The position numbers and the translations under genes are program-made. From NCBI GenBank assembly GCA_028293365.1, contig JAQGOX010000889.1, positions 1-7,472 on the forward strand: a DNA stretch of 7,472 bases, read 5' to 3'. How positions within the stretch are numbered: position 1 is the stretch's first letter; every line of letters begins with the position of its first letter. Positions 1 to 5,530 of the stretch are shown one piece after another. The notes below the pieces were generated by a model that did not search any database, was not told the origin of the DNA, and saw nothing but the letters and a program-made list of their open reading frames with translations. This DNA comes from Verrucomicrobiales bacterium (GTDB taxonomy: Bacteria > Verrucomicrobiota > Verrucomicrobiia > Limisphaerales > SXQI01).

Positions 1-347
1 GTTGGAACATGTTGCACCCAACAGAGCCAGCGCGCGAGCCATACGTAAAAACAGTCCTTCGAAACGAAAAAGGGGTATTTCTTGCGGTGTCCGATTACAT
101 CAAATTGGTTCCGGACCAAATCGCGCCCTGGGTACCCGGTGGATTGACGACGTTAGGAACCGATGGATTCGGACGGAGCGATACGCGCGAAAACCTGAGA
201 CGCTTCTTTGAAGTGGATGCGGAGATTACGGTCATCGCGACACTTTACGCACTGGCCCGAAAGGGAGAACTTGCGAACGAAGAGGTGGCCAAAGCAATCA
301 AAGCGCTGGGGGTGAACCCCGAGAAAGCCTATCCGATTTGTTTGTGA
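1..347 (+). CDS. aceE: Pyruvate dehydrogenase E1 component (AceE type), C-terminal fragment
   Basis: This is the 3' end of a gene that starts left of the window; the first complete codon is at 3-5 and the stop is TGA at 345-347, giving about 114 visible residues. The fragment matches the C-terminal domain of homodimeric AceE-type E1, the thiamine-diphosphate enzyme that decarboxylates pyruvate and acetylates the lipoyl groups of E2 in the cytoplasmic pyruvate dehydrogenase complex. Hallmarks are WNMLHP at the very start, SDYIKLVPDQIAPWVPG, and the strongly conserved LGTDGFGRSDTR followed by LRRFFEVDAE, then the helical tail with LATLYALA-like spacing (ATLYALARKGEL). These are family-typical; the ThDP-binding region is outside the window. 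The ATG at 9 is internal, because the reading frame stays open to the edge. The gene is convergent with the response regulator gene, so it is not in that operon. Confidence 0.93.
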   Translation, partial: WNMLHPTEPAREPYVKTVLRNEKGVFLAVSDYIKLVPDQIAPWVPGGLTTLGTDGFGRSDTRENLRRFFEVDAEITVIATLYALARKGELANEEVAKAIKALGVNPEKAYPICL

Positions 348-386
348 AAGGCTGGAACCGTTCAGCGCAACTCCAGCTCAAACAAC

Positions 387-1727
387 TCAGGCTTCGATCC
401 CGTACGCTTTAATTTTGTTGTAGAGCGTCTGGCGGCCAATACCGAGGCGTTTTGCTGTTTCGAGTTTGTTGCCCCCGGTCTCCTTCAACATCTGCGCAAT
501 CGTATTGCGTTCCATGCCTTCCAGCAAAGTCAGATCGGTTTCATCCTGAGCCGCGGTGCTCGGATCGACGATGGAAAGATCGCCCACATCGATCACGGCT
601 TGTTCAGTCATCAGGACCGCCCTTTGGATTTCATTTTGGAGCTGGCGCACATTTCCGGGCCAATCGTAACGCTTGAGCTTTTCGGCAGCGGCAGGGGTAA
701 ATCCGTTAATCGTCCGCGCTGCCTGGGCTGCGAATCTTTTTAGGAAGCTAGTGGCCAATGGCAAAATGTCCTCACGACGTTCGCGTATTGGAGGCAATGC
801 AAGCGAAATTGCGCTGATACGATAATACAGATCTTCTCGTAATTTTCCGGAGCGGATGGCCACTTCAACTTCGAGGTTCGTCGAAGCAATAATTCGGCAG
901 TCACTCTTGTAACTGGTGCGTCCACCTACTGGTCGAAATTCTTTTTCCTGAAGCACTCGGAGCAATTTGGTTTGAGTATCGACCGGCATTTCAGCCAGTT
1001 CGTCCATTAGCAGAGTGCCTCCACTGGCTTGTTTGAAAAGTCCTTCCCGATCGGATTGTGCACCCGTGAAGGCCCCTTTCACAGAACCGAAGAGCTCGCT
1101 TTCGATCAGTTCTCTCGGCAGAGCCGCACAATTGATTTTGATAAAGGGACCCTTCGCGCGGGGGCTCAGGGTATGGATGAGATCCGCAATAACTTCTTTA
1201 CCGGTTCCGCTTTCACCGGTTATCAGAATCGAAACATCGCTGGGCGCAACCCGTTCTACGGTGCGAACGATGTTTTTCATCGCCGGACTTTGGAAAATCG
1301 GCGAAGCGCCATTGCTCATCGTCGATAGAGCCTGACGCAACGAGTTGGTCTGCTCCTTAAGTTGTTTATGTTCCAGCGCACGTTCGACGGAAAGCAGAAG
1401 CGATTTGTGGTCGAACGGTTTTTTCTGAAAATCGTAGGCGCCAAGCTTGGTGGCGTTGACTGCCGCATCAATGGTAGCAAAACCGGTGAGAATAATTACC
1501 TCTGTCTGCGGCCATTGTTTTTTGACCTGAGGCAGCAATTCGAGACCGTCAGCATCCGGCAATTTGAGGTCCAGGAGGATTACGTCCGGTTCCGGCCCCT
1601 GAAATGACTCGCGCAGGGCGCTGGCATCACTAATTTCTGTGACGTCGTAGGAGGCCTTGGCGAGTACGGTTGCCAGCAACGACCGGATTGGCGCTTCATC
1701 ATCGACCACCATTATTTTTGGATTCAT
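387..1727 (-). CDS. Sigma54-dependent response regulator, NtrC family
   Basis: A 446-residue cytoplasmic two-component regulator with the complete three-domain layout. The receiver (about 1-120) has the acidic pair D9-D10, phosphoacceptor D53 in LLDLKLPDADG, T81 and the K103-P104 switch. The central AAA+ domain (about 143-370) has Walker A GESGTGKE (171-178), GAFTGA (218-223, the sigma54-contact loop), Walker B with D242-E243, the STN sensor (282-284) and arginine-finger candidates R297 and R303 in LREDLYYR. The C-terminus (about 400-446) is a Fis-type helix-turn-helix ending in RLGIGRQTLYNKIKAYGI. All activities expected of an enhancer-binding activator therefore look intact; it should activate sigma54-RNA polymerase after phosphorylation. 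Its ATG overlaps the stop of the upstream hydrolase gene in an ATGA (1724-1727), so translation is probably coupled. No histidine kinase is in the window, so partner and target genes are unknown. Assignment to NtrC, ZraR or AtoC subtypes is not possible from sequence alone. Confidence 0.95.
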   Translation of the reverse strand: MNPKIMVVDDEAPIRSLLATVLAKASYDVTEISDASALRESFQGPEPDVILLDLKLPDADGLELLPQVKKQWPQTEVIILTGFATIDAAVNATKLGAYDFQKKPFDHKSLLLSVERALEHKQLKEQTNSLRQALSTMSNGASPIFQSPAMKNIVRTVERVAPSDVSILITGESGTGKEVIADLIHTLSPRAKGPFIKINCAALPRELIESELFGSVKGAFTGAQSDREGLFKQASGGTLLMDELAEMPVDTQTKLLRVLQEKEFRPVGGRTSYKSDCRIIASTNLEVEVAIRSGKLREDLYYRISAISLALPPIRERREDILPLATSFLKRFAAQAARTINGFTPAAAEKLKRYDWPGNVRQLQNEIQRAVLMTEQAVIDVGDLSIVDPSTAAQDETDLTLLEGMERNTIAQMLKETGGNKLETAKRLGIGRQTLYNKIKAYGIEA

Positions 1728-2494
1728 AACGATTGCTTTCGATGGAGCGCAGACGCCGCGGTAAAGCTTTGGAAAAGCTCCTGAAATATTGGATATTTGG
1801 CCACCAGGCGTTCAGGATGAAACTGAACCCCGATAAAATATGGAAGCAAAGCGCGGTCTTCCGTTCGAAGTTCGATCGACTCAACAATTCCGTCCGGTGA
1901 ACGTCCGGTGATTTGCAACGGTTTTGCCAATTCGGCGATAGCCTGGTGATGGGAACTGTTCACATCGATCTCCAATTTGCCGAAAATCTGAGCGATGAGC
2001 GCATCCTTTTCAAATAAAACATTATGGACATAACTATCTTTGCGGTCCATGCGCCGATGTTCAATCGATGGACTAGCTTCATTCTCCAAATCGGAGAATA
2101 ATGTTCCGCCGAGCGCAACATTTACAATTTGAAGGCCACGGCAGATCGCGAGTAAAGGTTTGCGCTGTTTGAACGTTTCATTCACCAGCAAAAGCTCGAA
2201 AAGATCCCGGCGCACATCTGTCGGTGAGAGCGTTTTCTGGATCTTCGGGGAGAGAGAATCACGATACAAGGTGGGGGTAATATCATCGCCACCCGTCAAA
2301 AATACGCCGTCCGCTCTGCGAACATATTCCTCGACAAGCTCGGGCTGATCGACGCAGGGAATGATCCAGGGCATGCCTCCGGCCCCTAAAATAGCCTGAA
2401 GATAGGCATCCGAAAGCGAAACAGAGTAATCGAAAAATTCCGCGCCTCGAGTTTCGGTGCTCGGCGCAAGGGCAATAAGTGGCGCAGGGTTCAT
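1724..2494 (-). CDS. Gamma-glutamyl-gamma-aminobutyrate hydrolase-like protein (peptidase C26, PuuD-like)
   Basis: A 256-residue class-I glutamine-amidotransferase-fold hydrolase. The nucleophile is C118 in LLAICRGLQ, and the rest of the triad is H226 and E228 in GVQFHPE. LTGGDD (66-71), the SDAYLQAILGAGGMPWIIP segment near the N-terminus, and NSSHHQ (179-184) are typical of the C26/PuuD family, which cleaves gamma-glutamyl amides such as gamma-glutamyl-GABA in putrescine breakdown. The true substrate is uncertain, since no other puu genes are nearby. No signal peptide is seen, so it is probably cytoplasmic. I chose the ATG at 2494, which overlaps the upstream TGA by one base (TGATG); a GTG one codon earlier (2497) would give 257 residues and a four-base overlap. 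Either way it is coupled to the small upstream gene, and its own stop overlaps the response-regulator start. No clear Shine-Dalgarno is visible. Confidence 0.9.
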   Translation of the reverse strand: MNPAPLIALAPSTETRGAEFFDYSVSLSDAYLQAILGAGGMPWIIPCVDQPELVEEYVRRADGVFLTGGDDITPTLYRDSLSPKIQKTLSPTDVRRDLFELLLVNETFKQRKPLLAICRGLQIVNVALGGTLFSDLENEASPSIEHRRMDRKDSYVHNVLFEKDALIAQIFGKLEIDVNSSHHQAIAELAKPLQITGRSPDGIVESIELRTEDRALLPYFIGVQFHPERLVAKYPIFQELFQSFTAASALHRKQSL

Positions 2495-2766
2495 CACGCA
2501 AGATTCGCGTCTGGAAAGGTTTCCTGAATATGTTTTCTTACACGTGTCGCTTCTTCCGGACGCAGGAGGCGGCGCGCAATCCTTCGTTCAATGGCGTCCA
2601 GTAACTCAAGCCAGTCATCGAGGGGAGGCGACTCGAGCGGTTGCCACTCGTCGAAACGTTTCTCGCGGTCGTAAAAAACCCAACGATTTCCGACATGCTG
2701 AGCATAGACCTCACGCTTGACCCCCAGCTCATTCTTTCCTTTCCAACTGATTTCCGCTTTTGCCAT
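2494..2766 (-). CDS. Small protein of unknown function, 90 aa
   Basis: I do not recognise this protein as a named family. It starts at ATG 2766, only 9 bp after the ispF stop, and its TGA overlaps the start of the hydrolase gene, so the operon geometry supports it as a real gene. The N-terminal half (about 1-43) looks like beta-strand material rich in aromatic and charged residues (AEISWKGKNE, REVYAQH, NRWVFYDREKRFDEWQPL). After a proline-rich turn (ESPPLDDW, about 45-52) comes an amphipathic, strongly basic helical region with ERRIARRLLRPEEATRVRKH. There is no signal peptide, membrane segment or cysteine pair. The basic C-terminal helices could bind nucleic acid or another protein, but this is speculation. 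Alternative frames over the same bases give longer open stretches but no recognisable protein and poorer operon fit. Confidence 0.75.
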   Translation of the reverse strand: MAKAEISWKGKNELGVKREVYAQHVGNRWVFYDREKRFDEWQPLESPPLDDWLELLDAIERRIARRLLRPEEATRVRKHIQETFPDANLA

Positions 2767-2775
2767 TGCAACAGG

Positions 2776-3255
2776 TTATTCCGGAAGATCAACGCTGGCA
2801 ATCGCCATGGCCGCAATTCCTTCACCTCGGCCGACAAATCCCAAATGTTCATTGGTAGTGGCTTTAATGCCAACTTTTTTCATATTGATACCCAAAGCTT
2901 CTGCGATCCGTTCTTTCATGCCTGCCACGTAGGGAGAGATTTTCGGCTCCTGCGCGATAACGGTGGCGTCGATATTTACAATCATCCCGCCGCGAAACGT
3001 GACCTGATGCGCGGCTTCGTAAAGAAACCGCTTGCTGGGCGCGTCTTTCCACCGTGGATCACTATTGGGGAAAAAAGTCCCAATATCCCGCTCTCCCAAT
3101 GCGCCCAAAATTGCGTCGCAGATGGCATGCATTAGCGCGTCGGCATCCGAATGTCCATCAAGGCCTTTGTCGTGGGGAATCTCAACGCCGCCCAGGACGA
3201 GTTTGCGTCCCGTTACCAGTTGATGCACATCGTAGCCAATCCCCACGTGATTCAT
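2776..3255 (-). CDS. ispF: 2-C-methyl-D-erythritol 2,4-cyclodiphosphate synthase
   Basis: IspF converts CDP-methylerythritol 2-phosphate to methylerythritol 2,4-cyclodiphosphate with release of CMP, in the cytoplasmic MEP route to isoprenoids. From the ATG at 3255 the protein has 159 residues, the usual family length. The zinc ligands D9, H11 (GIGYDVH) and H43 are present, as are the signature GHSDADALMHAICDAILGA (34-52), GERDIGTFFPNSDP (54-67) and the C-terminal KATTNEHLGFVGRGEGI (131-147) that supplies the nucleotide-site Thr and Glu residues. The open frame continues upstream to a TTG at 3336, but those 27 extra residues do not resemble the family, and the conserved sequence begins right after the ATG. 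ispD, often adjacent or fused, is absent here. It is the first gene of the four-gene group that ends in the response regulator, and the promoter-like motif at 3296-3324 sits 40 bp upstream. Confidence 0.96.
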   Translation of the reverse strand: MNHVGIGYDVHQLVTGRKLVLGGVEIPHDKGLDGHSDADALMHAICDAILGALGERDIGTFFPNSDPRWKDAPSKRFLYEAAHQVTFRGGMIVNIDATVIAQEPKISPYVAGMKERIAEALGINMKKVGIKATTNEHLGFVGRGEGIAAMAIASVDLPE

Positions 3256-3295
3256 GGCTAATACTGTATTTTGTCGCACGCCGGGCAACCAGCAA

Positions 3296-3324
3296 ATAAT
3301 AGCCTTGGAGAAATGGCTGAACAA
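3296..3324 (-). promoter_or_regulatory. Candidate sigma70-type promoter for the ispF group
   Basis: On the minus strand a -35-like TTGTTC (3324-3319, 3/6 match to TTGACA) is followed by exactly 17 bp and then a -10-like TATTAT (3301-3296, 5/6 match to TATAAT). It lies in the 126-bp space between the WecA-like gene and ispF, and would give a leader of roughly 35 bases. The -35 is poor, and promoter consensus in this lineage is not established, so this is a position-supported guess. The rest of the gap (3256-3381) shows no strong terminator hairpin and no clear Shine-Dalgarno before the ispF ATG. Confidence 0.35.
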
Positions 3325-3381
3325 ATCGCCGCGCAAGCCAATTGCAGCGTAATAATTACGGTCAGGACCCTGGTGTTCGCG

Positions 3382-4374
3382 TCAACCAAACAACCAGCAA
3401 GCGATGGTTCCCGCGACCGCCCCGAGAAACCAGATACTGGCGACAGCGCCCGATTTACTCCAACCGCCACGGACCAGGCGATGGGATAAATGGTTTGTAT
3501 CACCGACGTAAAAAGGCTGGCCTTTAAGCGTTCGCAGCACAACGACCCAGGCCATATCACCAAGTGGAACCGCAAGGATCAACAGGGGGCTTAATACCGC
3601 CCAAATCTTCGGATTCGTGCGGGAATAGTAATGCGGAAGAATGGCAAGGATGGAAAGCCAGTATCCGGTGAGATGGCTCCCCGCATCCCCTAAAAACGTT
3701 TTTGCCCGGGGATAGTTGTAGGGTAGAAAACCGATCAGAGCTCCGAACATTTGGAAGGCCACAACCGCTACCAGATACTGGCCTTTGGCCGCAGCGCTCC
3801 ACCCGAAAGCCCAGGCTCCGACCGCTCCAAGTCCAGCACATAGTCCATTCATGTTATCCATGAAATTGAAGGCGTTCGTGACCGTGACGATCCAAAGAAC
3901 TGTTATTACGTAGCTGAAAAGAAGGTTCGGGACGAAAAGCGTAATACGCGCTCCGCCCCAGGCAGCCAGCAAAGCCACCAGAATCTGGCCACTGAATTTC
4001 CAGGCGGGACGAAGCTCAAACTTGTCATCGAGCAGCCCGAGCACCAGCATTCCAATGGCCCCAGTGAAGAGCGCCACAAGTTGGAGTCCTCTTTTCCCAG
4101 CACCGTAGGCCAGTAGATTGCCCTGAAAAGCGTGTGGAATTTTCCCACCCTCGAACTTCAGATAGAGAAAAGCCAGCGCCGCAGACAAAAGCAGTCCCGT
4201 AAGCACCGCGAAGCCACCAGCCAACGGAATGGTCGTATCATGAACTTTCCGATGTCCCGGATCGTCGACCAGTCCGTTGCGGACAGAAAAGCGAATCCAG
4301 AATGGCGTGCTTACAAATGTGATAAACAACGAAAGAAAGAAACTGGCTGCGTAGATATTGAGCGGAAAAGTCAT
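3382..4374 (-). CDS. Polyprenyl-phosphate sugar-1-phosphate transferase, WecA/TagO/MraY-like (GT family 4 transferase)
   Basis: A 330-residue integral membrane enzyme with about ten hydrophobic segments, of the family that moves a UDP-sugar 1-phosphate (usually GlcNAc-1-P) onto undecaprenyl phosphate on the cytoplasmic side of the inner membrane, the first step of O-antigen, enterobacterial common antigen, teichoic-acid or capsule-type glycans. Family motifs appear in order: DDPGHRKVH and IPLAGG (37-54), the aspartate pair D116-D117 in LGLLDDKFEL, NAFNFMDNMNGL (167-178) with D173, FLGDAGS (227-233), and the histidine motif DTNHLSHR (292-299). The N-terminal DDPGHRKVH and HLSHR forms fit WecA/TagO better than MraY, which makes peptidoglycan lipid I; the sugar cannot be told from sequence. 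Its ATG overlaps the stop of the upstream GT4 gene in an ATGA (4371-4374), so the two are probably translated together. It is the last gene of its group. Confidence 0.92.
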   Translation of the reverse strand: MTFPLNIYAASFFLSLFITFVSTPFWIRFSVRNGLVDDPGHRKVHDTTIPLAGGFAVLTGLLLSAALAFLYLKFEGGKIPHAFQGNLLAYGAGKRGLQLVALFTGAIGMLVLGLLDDKFELRPAWKFSGQILVALLAAWGGARITLFVPNLLFSYVITVLWIVTVTNAFNFMDNMNGLCAGLGAVGAWAFGWSAAAKGQYLVAVVAFQMFGALIGFLPYNYPRAKTFLGDAGSHLTGYWLSILAILPHYYSRTNPKIWAVLSPLLILAVPLGDMAWVVVLRTLKGQPFYVGDTNHLSHRLVRGGWSKSGAVASIWFLGAVAGTIACWLFG

Positions 4375-5525
4375 CGCGCCAGCAGCTTTTCGTAAAGCGC
4401 GTGAATATCGAGAACCATGCGTTTCACGTCGAATCGGCGAGTCACAAGTCCCTGGCCGTATTGACCCAGCTTAAAACGTAATTCGGGATTTTCTGCCAGC
4501 AACGCAACCGCTTTAACCAGGCCGGTGAGATCGCCGGGCTGGATAAGAAAACCAGTTTTTTCCGGAATACAGATTTCAGCAGCGCCGTCGCAATCATAAG
4601 CGATCACCGGCTTCGCCGCCGCAAGCGCCTGGGGAAGGGCGCGCGGCAGACCCTCGCGCCTGGAAAGGTGGACCAGCATGTCCATGATGCCTATATAACG
4701 CGATACCTGATTGGGACGGAGCAAGCCGGTAAAAACAAAATACCTGGAGATGCCGAGCGCCTTCAATTTAACCTCAAATTCCGCGCGGGCTGGTCCATCG
4801 CCAACGAGGAGAAAACGGACTTGCGGATTTGAAGCAATAATTCCAGGAGCAGCTTCGAACAAATCCTCGTGTCCTTTTAAATTCACTAGTCTTCCGATTT
4901 TCCCCACGATCAAATGCCCCGGCTCAAAACCGAGTTCGGCGCGAAACTGAAGATCGTTCTTCGCATCCAGAAATGATTTAAGCTCAAACCCGCTCCAAAT
5001 AGTGGTGTACTGATCCTGCCTCCCAATTCCAGATCGAAGGTATTGCCGGGTCATCGCGTCCGCGACACTCACGAAATGAGTAGTTGCCTTTCCAGCCCAA
5101 CGTTCTGCATTGGTATAGATCAAATTCGAGATCGGGCCCTGAAAAGGACCGAAGGACGGCCCATGAATCGTATGAATTATCAAGGGAACATTAGCTTGGC
5201 GCGCGGCGACTCGTCCCAGGATTCCCGCTTTTCCGCTATGCGTATGAACGATTTCCGGCTTTGTCTCTCGAAAAATTGAAGTAAGTGCTCTAAGCCCGCG
5301 CAAATCCTGCAACGGGGAAACGGGGCGCACAAGGTTGGGAATTACTTTGAGAAGATCACTCCTGGCATTGAACTGAGACTCCAGTGAACCTTCAGCACCA
5401 GTAGTTGGGCCGGAAATCAAATCGACAGTCACACCAGGCAGTTCTGACAGGCCCAAAACAGTTGAAATGGTGTTTTCCTGCGCGCCACCTACGATCAGCC
5501 GAGTAATGACATGCGTGACCCGCAT
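4371..5525 (-). CDS. Glycosyltransferase, GT4 family (GT-B fold)
   Basis: A 384-residue retaining glycosyltransferase of the GT4 type, likely cytoplasmic or peripheral on the inner membrane and acting in envelope polysaccharide assembly. The N-terminal Rossmann domain begins at the start codon (MRVTHVITRL) with the acceptor-side loop GGAQENT (13-19) and VHTHSGKAGILGR (93-105). The C-terminal donor-binding domain has GKIGRLVNLKGHEDL (208-222), LLVGDGP (239-245) and REGLPRALPQAL (290-301), followed by DGAAEI (313-318). At the classical E-x7-E position the first Glu is E291 but the second is Gln (Q299). The start at 5525 is supported by the strand that follows it; the upstream gene ends 4 bp before, and its stop together with this start lies inside a perfect hairpin (5506-5530). 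Donor and acceptor sugars are unknown; the coupled WecA-like gene points to a lipid-linked glycan. Confidence 0.93.
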   Translation of the reverse strand: MRVTHVITRLIVGGAQENTISTVLGLSELPGVTVDLISGPTTGAEGSLESQFNARSDLLKVIPNLVRPVSPLQDLRGLRALTSIFRETKPEIVHTHSGKAGILGRVAARQANVPLIIHTIHGPSFGPFQGPISNLIYTNAERWAGKATTHFVSVADAMTRQYLRSGIGRQDQYTTIWSGFELKSFLDAKNDLQFRAELGFEPGHLIVGKIGRLVNLKGHEDLFEAAPGIIASNPQVRFLLVGDGPARAEFEVKLKALGISRYFVFTGLLRPNQVSRYIGIMDMLVHLSRREGLPRALPQALAAAKPVIAYDCDGAAEICIPEKTGFLIQPGDLTGLVKAVALLAENPELRFKLGQYGQGLVTRRFDVKRMVLDIHALYEKLLAR

Positions 5526-5530
5526 GTCAT
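5506..5530 (-). repeat. Perfect 10-bp inverted repeat enclosing the GT4 start codon
   Basis: On the minus strand ATGACATGCG (5530-5521) and CGCATGTCAT (5515-5506) are exact reverse complements separated by five bases (GGTCA). In the mRNA this would form a 10-bp stem whose 5' arm contains the ATG (5525-5523) of the glycosyltransferase gene and begins at the last base of the upstream TGA stop codon (5532-5530). The stem does not extend further and is not followed by a U-run, so it does not look like an intrinsic terminator. It could hide the start codon until ribosomes finishing the upstream gene open it. Confidence 0.6.

Noticed and set aside
348..386. Possible bidirectional terminator between convergent aceE and the response regulator: GCTGGA (351-356) pairs with TCCAGC (372-377).
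   Set aside because: The stem is only 6 bp with a 15-nt loop and has no T-run on either strand, so it is too weak to call as an intrinsic terminator.
2081..2099. Perfect 7-bp inverted repeat ATTCTCC / GGAGAAT with a 5-nt spacer.
   Set aside because: It lies well inside the hydrolase coding sequence and short repeats of this size are expected by chance in a window this long.
2538..2873. Minus-strand 111-codon frame overlapping the small gene and the end of ispF.
   Set aside because: It would overlap the certain ispF 3' end by about 98 bp and lacks the operon-style junctions that the 90-residue frame has.
3063..3085. 7-bp inverted repeat TATTGGG / CCCAATA with a T-rich loop on the minus strand.
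   Set aside because: It is inside ispF and encodes the conserved FFPNSDP region, so protein constraint explains the sequence.
2641..3135. Plus-strand 164-codon open frame opposite ispF and the small gene.
   Set aside because: It runs antisense to the clear ispF gene and its translation shows no domain or plausible composition; it is a shadow frame.
3256..3336. N-terminal extension of IspF from a TTG at 3336.
   Set aside because: The 27 added residues show no family similarity, and the ATG at 3255 gives the standard 159-residue protein with the first conserved strand immediately after it.
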